DNA of 44,208 bases, from NCBI GenBank assembly GCA_903824855.1, contig CAIJYI010000045.1, positions 1 to 44,208 of the forward strand, given 5' to 3'. The translations under genes were made by a program, and so were the position numbers. Below are positions 28,796-38,181 of this stretch, one piece after another. Under the pieces are notes generated by a model. The model made no database searches and was not told the DNA's origin. It saw only the letters and a list, made by a program, of their open reading frames with translations. The first letter of the stretch is position 1. Every line of letters begins with the position of its first letter. Origin of the DNA: an uncultured bacterium (GTDB lineage Bacteria; Patescibacteriota; Minisyncoccia; Phycocordibacterales; CAIJYI01).

Positions 28796-31546
28796 TTAGT
28801 ACTCCACGTAATTAATCAGCGTTCTCTTTGCTGAACAATCCACCGCTGTTCCTTGAGTACAAGTCCAATTCCACTTACCGGTCGTGTTGTTGGGGGTTAC
28901 CGCAGATGCCGTACCGATTGAGCAAAGATTTGTCGTAGGTTTAAGCAACGAAGCTTTCCCATTAGCTGTACCGCATGATCCATTTAGTATAACGGAAATC
29001 GTCGCCGTTTTAGTAGTGGATCCTCCTAACCCGGTACAAGTGAGTGTGTAGGTTTTGTCTGCCGTGATATTGTTTACGGCGGTCGTTCCTCCTGTTGTAT
29101 ATATTGATCCAGACCAAGCTCCTGATGCAGTACACGATACCGCATTTGAAGCAGCTGACCAAGTGATATTGCTTGAACCACCTTGAGCTACTGTACTAGG
29201 TGAAGCGGTCAAAGTGAAGTCCGGCAGGGGAATTACTGTAACAATCACTGTATTACTGGTTGTTCCTCCGGGTCCGGTACAAGCGAGAGTGTAAGCGGTG
29301 GAAGTATTAGGATTAACAACAAAACTTGACCCGGTAGTAGAGATAAACGTTCCGCCGGATGCCGTGCAATAAGCCGAATTCGTGGGAGCTGACCATTGGA
29401 GAGTGCTTGAACCCCCCGGTGCTACAGAAGTAGGCGTGGCAGTAAAAGTGAACGCCGGTCGAGGAATTACGGTAACTGTTACCGAATGAGCAACCGTTCC
29501 TCCGGGTCCGGTACAAGTGAGAGTGTAAGTTTTATCGTTCCCGGTAGAGGTAACACCAAGGATTCCGCCTGCGATAGACCTATCTCCTAATGTTCCTCCA
29601 CCTGTTGATGTACAGGATGTCGCGTTGGTGACGGCTGACCATTGAAGAGTACTCCAATCGCCGATTTTAATAGAGGTAGGTGAAGCGGTGAAGGTAAATG
29701 CAGGGAGATCAATGACAGTGTAAGGTGAGTCTATTTTTGATGTAAGGCAATCCATATCAATATCACACAAAGTTCCATAATTCAAACCATAATTCAGCCA
29801 CCAGACATGATTGGTCATTACATGCCCTTTAATGACGGCGTTATACGTCCCTGCCACAGACGGAGCAGTCCATGTATTTGTGGTTTGATTAATTGTCCAA
29901 TCTTCATGATTAAGATATGTCGGGACAGGGGTTTGGATCCAATAACCCGCTTGTAGACTTTTATTTTCCCCGTTAATATTTGCAACAGTATATAAACCCA
30001 ACTCATTGAGACATGCCGCAGAAAAACTTTCTGAAGAGAGAGTCATCGTATCTCCCGGGTTATAATACGGCTTATCGTAATTCCATACATAGCTGATGTC
30101 AAAATAATTATGCACTGCATTCCAAGCAGGCATAACATAAGTATCAGCCTTCGCTGTCCCGGCAAAAGAGAAGATACCAAGCCCTAGCATTAATCCAAGA
30201 AAAACATTCATTCTTTGTGAAGCATTTCTTTTCTTCATAAAATACCAGATCATGGCTCCAATGATTAAGAGAAATACCACGTATAGGACAATTTCCGTTA
30301 CGTTATTCGTTGAATTGTTCGAAAGATTGGCAACGTTTTTTGATTGGATATCGTATGATTTTTGCGCCAGGATTTTTCCGGAAGGATCGACAATCTTAAC
30401 TGAAACCATTGGGTTTGCACAATTGTTGATAACAGAAAGAGCAATCTTTTCCACTCCTCCATTCGAACCCGACTCAATTTTCTTTGAATAATTAGCAATG
30501 CAGAGTTGCTTCTGATCGTTCAACAAAGACAACGAGAGAACTGTGCCTGTGGCAATCCGTGTCGGAGCAAGACGTGAATCAGGGAAGGCATCTGCTGGGC
30601 CGGACCATGTGAGTGTCAAATTAGCCGTGTCTCCTTTTGCATAGTAGTCTTTATCTAATACAAGATTTCCTATCGTCGCACTTGGCCCTTTCTGCACGAA
30701 GTGAAAAGTTACTGAAGGAGAAATTTGTTTACCTTCCGCGTCGGTAAAATATAAAACAGTGTCATATGCTTGTGGTTCAGCTATTTTTGGAATTTGAGAG
30801 GTAAAGTCTAATTTTTTGCCCGGCTCGACAACTATATCTTTTCCTTTTTCCGTCCCAACCTTTTTTCCAAAACTGGAGCGATAATACGTTTGAAAAAGTG
30901 GAGTTATTGTAATATTTTTCGCAGCTATGTTCTCAATAGAACAATGAGCGGTCAATGTTTCCTCCTGGGAAATATCAACGCCTTGTCTGATAGTATATTT
31001 TACGTCATCTCCTTTAACCGTCAAAAAGCATTGAGATGCGTCAAAAGAAACACCGCCTTCCGTTTTGGTTAGAGTAACTTCGGGAGATTGGAGAAAACCG
31101 AAAAGCATACCGTCGGAATTTCGAGCTTCAACCCGAAGACTATATTTTCCGCTCAAATACCCCTGTGCCACATAGGTAGCATTTTTATGAATCGTGGTTC
31201 CGGCGCCAAGAGAAAGTATGTCGTTTTCATACACTTTTTTATCTACTACGGTCAGCACACCCTTGCTGTTTTTTTGAAGAAGGCTAACGGAATAAATGAC
31301 TTCGGGCTGAATACCTACGCGGTTAAAAACATCAAAAGCAATAGCAAAAGCATTTTCCTTTTGATTTACGATGGTAAGATTATATAGATTTACCGTAGCA
31401 ATAATAGTTCCTTCGGTCGGTGTTGCTGGCCTTCCCTCTAGCGGTGGCAGTTCTCTCGCCGCAAACGCGGATGAAAAAGAAAGCGCAAAAATGATGATGG
31501 GCATTAAGAGAAAAATTCTCGACATCTGCGCAAAAAGTGTCTTCAT
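28796..31546 (-). CDS. Large surface protein with Ig-like repeats and internal TM hairpin
   Basis: A 916-aa protein with signal peptide (MKTLFAQMSRIFLLMPIIIFALSFSSAFA). An extracellular N-terminal half of beta-sandwich character runs to about 420. Two hydrophobic helices follow close together: EIVLYVVFLLIIGAMIWYF, a basic loop KKRNASQRMN, then VFLGLMLGLGIFSFAGTAKA. The second half carries three tandem Ig-like repeats of about 85 residues (FTFTASPTSIKIGDWSTLQWS type, each with two cysteines and ending CTGPGGT...VTVIP) and a final cysteine module (NGSCGTANGKASLLKP...CTQGTAVDCSAKR). It probably functions in adhesion or host contact. The second hydrophobic segment looks like a complete signal peptide, so two proteins may have fused. 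Confidence 0.85.
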   Translation of the reverse strand: MKTLFAQMSRIFLLMPIIIFALSFSSAFAARELPPLEGRPATPTEGTIIATVNLYNLTIVNQKENAFAIAFDVFNRVGIQPEVIYSVSLLQKNSKGVLTVVDKKVYENDILSLGAGTTIHKNATYVAQGYLSGKYSLRVEARNSDGMLFGFLQSPEVTLTKTEGGVSFDASQCFLTVKGDDVKYTIRQGVDISQEETLTAHCSIENIAAKNITITPLFQTYYRSSFGKKVGTEKGKDIVVEPGKKLDFTSQIPKIAEPQAYDTVLYFTDAEGKQISPSVTFHFVQKGPSATIGNLVLDKDYYAKGDTANLTLTWSGPADAFPDSRLAPTRIATGTVLSLSLLNDQKQLCIANYSKKIESGSNGGVEKIALSVINNCANPMVSVKIVDPSGKILAQKSYDIQSKNVANLSNNSTNNVTEIVLYVVFLLIIGAMIWYFMKKRNASQRMNVFLGLMLGLGIFSFAGTAKADTYVMPAWNAVHNYFDISYVWNYDKPYYNPGDTMTLSSESFSAACLNELGLYTVANINGENKSLQAGYWIQTPVPTYLNHEDWTINQTTNTWTAPSVAGTYNAVIKGHVMTNHVWWLNYGLNYGTLCDIDMDCLTSKIDSPYTVIDLPAFTFTASPTSIKIGDWSTLQWSAVTNATSCTSTGGGTLGDRSIAGGILGVTSTGNDKTYTLTCTGPGGTVAHSVTVTVIPRPAFTFTATPTSVAPGGSSTLQWSAPTNSAYCTASGGTFISTTGSSFVVNPNTSTAYTLACTGPGGTTSNTVIVTVIPLPDFTLTASPSTVAQGGSSNITWSAASNAVSCTASGAWSGSIYTTGGTTAVNNITADKTYTLTCTGLGGSTTKTATISVILNGSCGTANGKASLLKPTTNLCSIGTASAVTPNNTTGKWNWTCTQGTAVDCSAKRTLINYVEY

Positions 31547-31668
31547 AGTTTTATGATTACTTATAAAAAGGTTAATATTAATACTTTCAGTATATCATAG
31601 AAAAAATGGGGTCGGAAAAAAGTTATGCACATATTTTTACGATGCACGGCAAAATTAATTCTACCAAC

Positions 31669-31695
31669 AAAAAACCCGCCGAAGCGGGATTTTTT
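31669..31695 (-). terminator. Terminator of rplU
   Basis: The stem CCCGC-CGAA-GCGGG is flanked by A6 and T6, 6 bp after the rplU stop. Confidence 0.85.
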
Positions 31696-31700
31696 GAGTA

Positions 31701-32012
31701 TTAAATTTTTGAGACGGTAACTTTGGAAAAAATCTGTCGGTGACCTCTTTTCTTCAAGTAACGGCTTTTTTGTTTGTATTTAATGGTGGTAACTTTAGCA
31801 TTTCGTCCATTACCTTCGTAAGCGCATTCAATGACCGTTCCTTCAATATACGGGGTGCCGATAGTAACTTCTCCGTCGTCTGAAGTCAAAAGAACCTTAT
31901 CAAAAAGGACTTTGTCTCCCTCTTTTTCGACAGCAAGCTTCTCAACATGGAACGATTGTCCCTGTTCAATTCTGTACTGTTTACCTCCTGTTTCTATAAT
32001 TGCGAATTTCAT
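31701..32012 (-). CDS. rplU: 50S ribosomal protein L21
   Basis: 103 aa from ATG 32012 (MKFAIIETGGKQYRIEQGQ), a normal L21 length; the track start at 32039 adds nine foreign residues. Typical marks are FHVEKL, VLLTSDDGEVTIGTPYIEGT, KVTTIKYKQKSRYLKKRGHRQ and the basic end. L21 binds 23S rRNA early in 50S assembly. The usual partners rpmA (L27) and obg are not adjacent; the gene stands alone with its own promoter (-35 TTGCAA, -10 TATGAT, very short leader) and terminator. Confidence 0.96.
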   Translation of the reverse strand: MKFAIIETGGKQYRIEQGQSFHVEKLAVEKEGDKVLFDKVLLTSDDGEVTIGTPYIEGTVIECAYEGNGRNAKVTTIKYKQKSRYLKKRGHRQIFSKVTVSKI

Positions 32013-32157
32013 AGTTCTTACATCATACACTAATATCAATAAATTGCAAGCAAATAGAGCTCCTTTCCTTCGGATTACTCATTCCCGGGGTTTAAGGTGA
32101 AAAAACCCCACAAAAAAGGACTATTTTCGTTATTTTTTGGCGTTCCTTATCCCCTTT

Positions 32158-33552
32158 TTACACTTTAAGACGAAACCATGTCTTTTTGCCCGCTTTTACG
32201 ACTTGTCCGTCTTTTGGAGATATTTGGGCGTGTTGGTCGGCAATCTTTTCATTACCGATAGTGATGGCTCCTTCGTCAAAAAGCCGGCGAATTTCCGTAT
32301 TACTCTTCTCTTCGCCAAAGCATTTCTTCACGATAGCAAACGCTTCTATTTCTTCAGAACCAACGCTGATTTCAGGCATATTTTCAGGTACTCCTCCTTT
32401 CTGAAAAGTCTTCACAAATTCTTCTTCCGCATGAATAGCTTTTTCTTCTCCGTGATAGATAGATACGATCTCCTTGGCTAATCGCATTTTTGCATCGCGA
32501 GGATTTCCTCCCTTTTTAATTTTTGAGAAAATATCTTCTATCATATCGAGAGGTGTATAGGTGCAAAGCTCAAAGTATATCGGAAGCGCACTATCAGGAA
32601 CGGACATTATTTTACCATACATATCAAAAGGCAAATCAGTAATCGCAACATAATTTCCCAAACTCTTGCTCATCTTTTCTTTTCCGTCTGTCCCGACCAA
32701 AAGTTCAAAAGACAAAACACTTTGTTCTTCGGAATGGTTCACTTTCATAACCTCACGGCCCATAAGCATATTAAAGGTCTGATCCGTACCGCCAACCTCA
32801 AGATCGCAACTTCCGTATATTTGAGAAAGTATAAACGAATCTATTCCCTGAATAACCGGGTATAACATTTCGTGCATATACAACTCCTCTCCATTTTTTA
32901 TTCTTTCCTGAAACATATCTCGCTGAATAAGTCGTCCGTGTGTAATGTGACGAAGCGTCCAAAGTAACCCTCGAAAAGTGAGACTTTCGATAGATTCTCG
33001 ATTGAGATGAGTTCTCTGCATACGAGTCTGCTCATACACCGCAGCTTTGGAAAGAAATGAGTTTGCAGGAAAAGTAAGAGATTTATCGCCTTCTGTCACG
33101 GTAACCGGATTCGGAGCAAAAATGTCGGCAACACCATAAAACCAATCGGAATTTCTTATCCATGAAAAAACGGAAGTATCGGTGCGGAGAATCTTGCCCA
33201 CCTGATCGAGATACGTTTGCATGTTTTCCTCAATTTCATTTTGTTCCACTTCCGGGCGCACTTTGCTTTTCCCCGTCGGATCGCCGATTGAGGCGGTATA
33301 ATCTCCAATCAGAAAAATAACTTTACAGCCGAGTTCTTGGAATCCGCGAAGTTTGCGCAAAATAACCGAGTGCCCTAAATGAATGTCCGGGCGAGTCGGA
33401 TCAACTCCAAACTTTATGATAATGTCTTTTGAATATTCACCTTTTGCTTTTGCGAGCAATTTTTTACGAAAAGCATCGCCGGGATCAACGAACTGCCCCA
33501 CCCCGCGGGTCAAAAGATCATCTATTTTTTTCTCAATTTCTTTAGTTTCCAT
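32158..33552 (-). CDS. tyrS: Tyrosyl-tRNA synthetase
   Basis: A class I synthetase charging tRNA-Tyr, 464 aa. The HIGH-type motif HLGH is at 58-61 (DPTRPDIHLGHSVILRKL), IGDYTASIGDPTGKSKVRP follows, DLEVGGTDQTFNMLMGR contacts the substrate, and KMSKS is at 293-297. A C-terminal S4 RNA-binding domain (AEEFVKTFQ region, then IRRLFDEGAITIGNEK) completes it. About 40 residues longer than many TyrRS because of an insertion around 125-170 (WIRNSDWFYGVADIFAPNPV). A TAAATT box lies 7 bases before the ATG, so the mRNA is nearly leaderless. Confidence 0.95.
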   Translation of the reverse strand: METKEIEKKIDDLLTRGVGQFVDPGDAFRKKLLAKAKGEYSKDIIIKFGVDPTRPDIHLGHSVILRKLRGFQELGCKVIFLIGDYTASIGDPTGKSKVRPEVEQNEIEENMQTYLDQVGKILRTDTSVFSWIRNSDWFYGVADIFAPNPVTVTEGDKSLTFPANSFLSKAAVYEQTRMQRTHLNRESIESLTFRGLLWTLRHITHGRLIQRDMFQERIKNGEELYMHEMLYPVIQGIDSFILSQIYGSCDLEVGGTDQTFNMLMGREVMKVNHSEEQSVLSFELLVGTDGKEKMSKSLGNYVAITDLPFDMYGKIMSVPDSALPIYFELCTYTPLDMIEDIFSKIKKGGNPRDAKMRLAKEIVSIYHGEEKAIHAEEEFVKTFQKGGVPENMPEISVGSEEIEAFAIVKKCFGEEKSNTEIRRLFDEGAITIGNEKIADQHAQISPKDGQVVKAGKKTWFRLKV

Positions 33553-33600
33553 ACCATATAATTTACCACAAAAAAAACGCTCCCGCCACCCAAACCAAAC

Positions 33601-33638
33601 AAAAATCTGTCCCGAGGTTCAACCTCTGAGACAGATTA
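33601..33638 (-). terminator. Terminator of the histidine kinase operon
   Basis: The stem AATCTGTC...GAGGTT / AACCTC...GACAGATT is followed by TTTTTGTTT on the minus strand, about 20 bp after the kinase stop. Confidence 0.8.
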
Positions 33639-33659
33639 AATTAATGTGTTGTAATATTT

Positions 33660-35294
33660 TTATTCTTCACTCATGAGTTCGACGAGGAATTTTGAGCCTT
33701 TGCCTTCTCCTTCCGACTCAATCCAAATACGCCCATGGTGCGCCTTAACGATTTCCTGCGCAATATAAAGTCCGATTCCGCTTCCGTCAGTATAAACCTT
33801 TTGCACTTCTTTTGCTCTACTGAATTTCTGAAAAAGATTACTTATCGTATCCTGCGAAAGCCCCATTCCCGTATCGGTGATAGTGATGAGAGTTTTACCG
33901 GTATCGGTGTCTTTCATAAGACGAACTTCAATACCTCCCGTCGCGGTATATTTTATTGCATTATCCAAAAGATTTGAAAATACCTGGCGAATCTTCCCGA
34001 CATCTGCCGTAATATTATAAGTATCATAATTATCTGTCGTAAAATGAAGAAATAATTTCTTATCTTGAATGGGAACAAGGAATTCATCAAGAAGTGTTCC
34101 TATCATTTTTCTCATTTCTACGGTCTCAAACTTATATGACATTTTCCCCTGCTCAATATGACTAATAGTAAGAAAGTCATCAATGATTGCCGCCAATCGA
34201 CGACCTGATTCATATACTTTAGTGACGACCTCTGAGGTTTTTACAGAAACCTGCCCGTATGTACCTTCGAGGAGCATAGAAGAATATCCGATGATAACCG
34301 TCACCGGCGTTCGAAGCTGATGCGAAGCGATAGAAACAAATTCGGATTTTTTCTTATCCATTTCACGAAGATGTTCATTTGCAACCTCAAGTTCTTCCGC
34401 GATTTTCCGAAGACTCTCACTTTGATCAATTTCACGATGGACGGTATTAATAAGAATGAGACCACCACCGACGACAAGAGCAAAAAGAATGCTGTTTACG
34501 ACAAGGTCCATAATTGATCCTGAAAGGAAGAGACGCATAAGCATCGCCACCCAGAGAACAAAAGTGACCGATTCAACCGCAACAGATTTTATATTGAATA
34601 AATTATGTCTGATAGTTGAATATCCGACAAAAATGGTCATAATAACGGAAGTAACGGGCCCGAACCAGTAGAGATTCCACCAGCCAAAATATGGCAAAAC
34701 AAGGTCTGTCATGACACAAATGAGCGAAGCAGAAAATGTTCCGGTAAAAAGAAAGAGAATTTGTTTTTTTACAATTGGACTTTCTGCACGATAATATTTT
34801 TCCAAAAGTAAATAAAAACAAGCAAAAAAATATATCAATATATACAAACCATAAAATATATATCCCGGACCAAAAATAAATTCCTTAACAGAAATACTGT
34901 CGGGTGGCGAAATGATAAAATCGGGAATATTTATTAAAACAACAATCCATATGTAAATGAGTATTGCGAGTATTTTTTTTCGCAAAGGCAAAAGAGAAAC
35001 GCTTCCATCAATTGATTCAACAAGAAAAAATAGAAAAAAAGGAAAACTTGCCGCTGAAAGATAAAGACATTTTGAAATAATACTTACCAAAACCAAACTG
35101 GTGGAATAATAAAATATTGCCATGCTAAAAACCCAAAGAGAAACAGAAACAGCGAGAAGTGAGAAGAAAATATTTTTTTCCTTATGTCTGTCTGTAAAAT
35201 AGATGAGAAGAGCAAAAACAAAATTAACTGTCCCGACAGAAAGAAGAAGAACATTCTTCATCTCCATTCCAATAAAAAAAGTAACGAGGTTCAT
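33660..35294 (-). CDS. Membrane sensor histidine kinase (orphan)
   Basis: 544 aa from the ATG at 35294; the track start at 35318 overlaps the upstream gene by 22 bp, while 35294 lies 2 bp after its stop. The N-terminal half has about eight transmembrane helices, resembling the 7TM-type histidine kinase sensor region. Then HisKA with phospho-accepting H in SIASHQLRTPVT, N-box NLLDNAIKYT, G1 DTGMGLS, F region FQKFSRA, G2 GSGIGLYIAQEIV. No response regulator is in the window. It directly follows the acyl-ACP-reductase-like gene, so it probably shares its promoter and may sense membrane state. Confidence 0.9.
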   Translation of the reverse strand: MNLVTFFIGMEMKNVLLLSVGTVNFVFALLIYFTDRHKEKNIFFSLLAVSVSLWVFSMAIFYYSTSLVLVSIISKCLYLSAASFPFFLFFLVESIDGSVSLLPLRKKILAILIYIWIVVLINIPDFIISPPDSISVKEFIFGPGYIFYGLYILIYFFACFYLLLEKYYRAESPIVKKQILFLFTGTFSASLICVMTDLVLPYFGWWNLYWFGPVTSVIMTIFVGYSTIRHNLFNIKSVAVESVTFVLWVAMLMRLFLSGSIMDLVVNSILFALVVGGGLILINTVHREIDQSESLRKIAEELEVANEHLREMDKKKSEFVSIASHQLRTPVTVIIGYSSMLLEGTYGQVSVKTSEVVTKVYESGRRLAAIIDDFLTISHIEQGKMSYKFETVEMRKMIGTLLDEFLVPIQDKKLFLHFTTDNYDTYNITADVGKIRQVFSNLLDNAIKYTATGGIEVRLMKDTDTGKTLITITDTGMGLSQDTISNLFQKFSRAKEVQKVYTDGSGIGLYIAQEIVKAHHGRIWIESEGEGKGSKFLVELMSEE

Positions 35295-35296
35295 AA

Positions 35297-36358
35297 TTAT
35301 AAAATAATTTTTCCCCAACTTCTGAGGGGGGCTCTTTTAAATCCATTTTCTCGAGCTAACCGGGCAATAGTATCTACATTCTCCAAACTCACATGCCCGA
35401 CGGAAAAATCGTCATTGTATTTTTCTTTTGCGAGGATCATTGTTTCCGCCATACAAGAGAACGCTTCTCCTTTCGAAAGTCCCATTTTTGTCGTATACCC
35501 CACTCCTTCCGGCAGTTTAGATATAGCTCCGTCCACGACAACAACATCAGGTCTTTCTAGAGAGATTGATTTGGAAACATTTTGCGGTTGCGTCACATCA
35601 TATATGATTGCATTTTTCTTGAGCTTTTCAGATGTAAGGATTGTTCCTTCCGCACTGGTTGCAACAACGACAACATCGACATCGGCCACTTGCGTTAAAT
35701 TATCAGATACTTCAATTGATAAATTTGGATTTAATCGTATAAATTCCGCTTTTGCTTTTTGTAAATGTTCAGGCGTCCTTCCTATTAATATTGCATTTTG
35801 AACTCCTCCATCACGAATGAGTAATTTTGAAATACCGCTACCAATAGAGCCGGTCGCCCCGATGATTGCAAATTTCGCTTTCGACATATCAATATCTTTT
35901 TTTTGACAGATTGTTCGGATTCCCTCAAAGGCCATAAATACCGTAAGAGCGTTTCCGTTGGTAATTTTTGTTTTATACTTTCCGACCATATCTACGCCAC
36001 CTGAAACAACAACCGAGGTTAAGGATCCAAGCCCGATAATACGATTACCACGATTTGATGCAAGTTTGACTCCTCTCTCCACTTCACGAGATGCTTTTTT
36101 CCTATCTTTCATCATATCTCGCCCGGTCATGGGAATAGCAATAATTTCTCCTTTTACCTCTTCCCCATCATTAGTTTTTAGTCCATAAATTTTCCCCACA
36201 ACGAGAGGTCCCGTCATTAAAAGAATTTTTCTTAAAAGCCATTTGGGAATATATCGCGCTATGGGATATTTTACGTAAATATCTTCGAATCCTCGCGGGT
36301 GTATAAGAAAAGCAAAACGAAATTCTTTTAAGTTATTTTTTTTAATTAATTGATTCAT
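35297..36358 (-). CDS. Long-chain acyl-ACP reductase-like dehydrogenase (COG5322 type)
   Basis: A 353-aa protein. The N-terminal FAFLIHPRGFEDIYVKYPIARYIP and AIPMTGRDMM, then GLGSLTSVVVSGGVDM, the KITNGNALTVFMAFEGI stretch, and the NAD(P)-binding GATGSIGSGISKLL at about 167-180 follow the family of cyanobacterial acyl-ACP reductases and their relatives. In cyanobacteria this enzyme makes fatty aldehydes from acyl-ACP; the active-site cysteine region is not obvious here (C151 or C331 are the only candidates I see), so the activity is uncertain. It is preceded by a palindrome overlapping its -10 box and followed by the histidine kinase after 2 bp. Confidence 0.75.
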   Translation of the reverse strand: MNQLIKKNNLKEFRFAFLIHPRGFEDIYVKYPIARYIPKWLLRKILLMTGPLVVGKIYGLKTNDGEEVKGEIIAIPMTGRDMMKDRKKASREVERGVKLASNRGNRIIGLGSLTSVVVSGGVDMVGKYKTKITNGNALTVFMAFEGIRTICQKKDIDMSKAKFAIIGATGSIGSGISKLLIRDGGVQNAILIGRTPEHLQKAKAEFIRLNPNLSIEVSDNLTQVADVDVVVVATSAEGTILTSEKLKKNAIIYDVTQPQNVSKSISLERPDVVVVDGAISKLPEGVGYTTKMGLSKGEAFSCMAETMILAKEKYNDDFSVGHVSLENVDTIARLARENGFKRAPLRSWGKIIL

Positions 36359-36363
36359 AAAAA

Positions 36364-36399
36364 AATATTTATGAACATATCATGTTCATAAATATTATA
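36364..36399 (-). promoter_or_regulatory. 33-bp palindrome overlapping the -10 of the reductase-kinase operon
   Basis: AATATTTATGAACAT (36364-36378), three central bases, and ATGTTCATAAATATT (36382-36396) form a perfect 15-bp inverted repeat. A TATAAT box with extended TG lies at 36394-36399, so the expected transcript start falls inside the palindrome. This is the layout of a repressor operator, or a hairpin at the very 5' end of the mRNA. Confidence 0.7.
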
Positions 36400-36428
36400 T
36401 CATATTAAGAAACTAAAAACACAGAAAT

Positions 36429-37442
36429 TTATTTTTTTCTCAATTCTGCTTCTGGTTTTTTGACTATTGCCGAGATTACTTCAGAAATCCCACTTTGAAA
36501 CTCCACCGCCGGTTCATAGTGCAAAATTTCTTTTGCCAAACTTCCATCAAGCATAATATCTTTTCCGAGCATTGATACGGAAGATACCGTTAAAAGTGGG
36601 CGCTTTTTGACGTGTCGGACTCTGGCCCAAGTTTCCATTACGTACGCCAGAATATAGGCAAGAAAATATGGAAGGCAAGGGATTTTTCTGTTCATGTGAA
36701 CGGAATTTGATATTTTGTCAGTCAAATCTTTCCATGTCAGATGCCCGTCAACCGCAATAAAAATATTTTCTTTTTTTAATGTTGCCGTTCCTGCTTCTTT
36801 GATTAATCCCGCTAAATTATCGACATGAACAAAAGGAATATGATTCTCGGGGTTTCCAATAATCATCATCATTTTTTTTCTTGTTTGATACACTATTTCA
36901 GGAATAAAAGTAGAATCATTATATCCATATATCCAGCTTGGTCTGATAATAGCTACATCAATAAGTCCTTTTTTGTGGTAAGAAAGGAGCATTTCCTCCG
37001 CGACTCTCTTTGTTCCCGGATACCAATCGCGAGTTTGCACGAGGGGTGAATTTTCATTTTTTATTCCGCGTTGAGTAAAATCTATGACAAACAAAGTGCT
37101 AATAAAAACGAATTTTTTTACTCCACTTTTTATTGCTTCTTCAACAAGATTTCTCGTCCCCTCAACATGAACATCCCTATAAAGAGATTTCGGAGCCCAA
37201 TCGGTAACCACACCGGCAAGATGATAGACGATATCAACTCCTTCTAGTTTTCCATTTAATGTTTCTTTTTTTGTGATATCCGCTCTCACAAAATCAATTC
37301 CGGAAAAATTATTTGGGATAGGCTCATCATTATAAACCATTGCCTTTATGGTGTAGTTATCAGGAGAGAATTTTTTTAACAACGCTTCCCCAAGAAACCC
37401 AACTGAGCCGGTTATAAAAACAGTTTGTTTATTTAGATTCAT
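36429..37442 (-). CDS. Extended SDR oxidoreductase (3-beta-HSD/epimerase-like)
   Basis: A 337-aa protein. Rossmann motif ITGSVGFLGEALLKKF is at the N-terminus, then VYHLAGVVTDWAPKSLYRDVHVEGTRNLVEEA, FISTLFV, a catalytic Y-x3-K in WYPGTKRVAEEML, and IRPSWIYGYND. The pattern is that of NAD(P)-dependent sterol/3-beta-HSD-like extended SDRs, which often act on hydrophobic substrates. One hydrophobic patch (LPYFLAYILAYVMETWARVR) near 245 may touch the membrane. It lies 19 bp after the acyltransferase gene (operon) and 70 bp before the reductase gene, which has its own promoter. Confidence 0.85.
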   Translation of the reverse strand: MNLNKQTVFITGSVGFLGEALLKKFSPDNYTIKAMVYNDEPIPNNFSGIDFVRADITKKETLNGKLEGVDIVYHLAGVVTDWAPKSLYRDVHVEGTRNLVEEAIKSGVKKFVFISTLFVIDFTQRGIKNENSPLVQTRDWYPGTKRVAEEMLLSYHKKGLIDVAIIRPSWIYGYNDSTFIPEIVYQTRKKMMMIIGNPENHIPFVHVDNLAGLIKEAGTATLKKENIFIAVDGHLTWKDLTDKISNSVHMNRKIPCLPYFLAYILAYVMETWARVRHVKKRPLLTVSSVSMLGKDIMLDGSLAKEILHYEPAVEFQSGISEVISAIVKKPEAELRKK

Positions 37443-37461
37443 ACTTAAAAAGTTTTTTGAA

Positions 37462-38181
37462 TTATTTTTTAGAGTTCGGGATTTCTAGTATTTTTTTCAT
37501 TATTCTTTCCTCGGCAATTTTCGAAAAATTTTCGGGAGTAGCATCGTCATATCCTGCAAAAATTTCCTCAGGATAGATTGGTTTACCAAAAGTAAGGATG
37601 GAATATCTTTTACGCAAGAAAAAATCTGAAGCACTCGTGTTTCCGTGACCGGATAAGTAAATAGGGATAACCGGTAGCCCTGTGGCTTTCACAAGCGCAA
37701 CCACGCCGCCTCTAATTTCCGCAGGGTTATCATTGCGCTTTACTTTGCCTTCCGGAAAAATCTCAACATTTTTACCTTTCCTTAAAAATTCAATGTGACG
37801 ACTAAGAGATTTATCAAAATCTTTAATCCCCTTTTCCACCGAGTAAGCCCCGATAAAACTGAATAACCACGGTCTATAAAAAAAACTTCTTGTTGTGTTT
37901 TGTTCTTTATAATACTTTCGTTTTAATGCAACACAATATATCGGTATATGTTTTGAGAAAATATTAAAAGCGCAAGAAGGCATCAGTGCGTCCATTTCAC
38001 TTATGTGGTTAAGCGCAAAAATTACGTTTGTTGAAACATTTTCAAGATTTTCCTTTCCTCGAACCTCAAAGTGCAAAAAGAATTTAAAAATAGGAGTTAA
38101 TAGTATCCATGCAATTCTTTGCCCAATCTCGGCGACCCAAGAAGGAAACTCAAAATTTGAATCATTTAATTCAGGTTTCAT
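37462..38181 (-). CDS. 1-acylglycerol-3-phosphate acyltransferase-like (PlsC family)
   Basis: A 239-aa acyltransferase. Motif I appears as NHISEMDALM (N-H-x4-D), motif III as EIFPEGKVKRN (FPEG), and motif IV as LPVIPIYLSG. The N-terminal WVAEIGQRIAWILLTPIFKFFLHF is the membrane-associating segment. Family members transfer acyl chains to lysophosphatidic acid or related lysolipids at the inner membrane face. It is the first gene of the group PlsC-like / SDR / acyl-ACP-reductase-like / histidine kinase. Upstream are an extended -10 box (TGATATACT) and a 12-bp palindrome ACTATATATAGT touching it (38209-38220). Confidence 0.88.
   Translation of the reverse strand: MKPELNDSNFEFPSWVAEIGQRIAWILLTPIFKFFLHFEVRGKENLENVSTNVIFALNHISEMDALMPSCAFNIFSKHIPIYCVALKRKYYKEQNTTRSFFYRPWLFSFIGAYSVEKGIKDFDKSLSRHIEFLRKGKNVEIFPEGKVKRNDNPAEIRGGVVALVKATGLPVIPIYLSGHGNTSASDFFLRKRYSILTFGKPIYPEEIFAGYDDATPENFSKIAEERIMKKILEIPNSKK

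Noticed and set aside
35184-35801. 205-aa plus-strand ORF opposite the reductase gene
   Set aside because: It is a shadow of the reductase and kinase coding strands, with no promoter or ribosome binding site.
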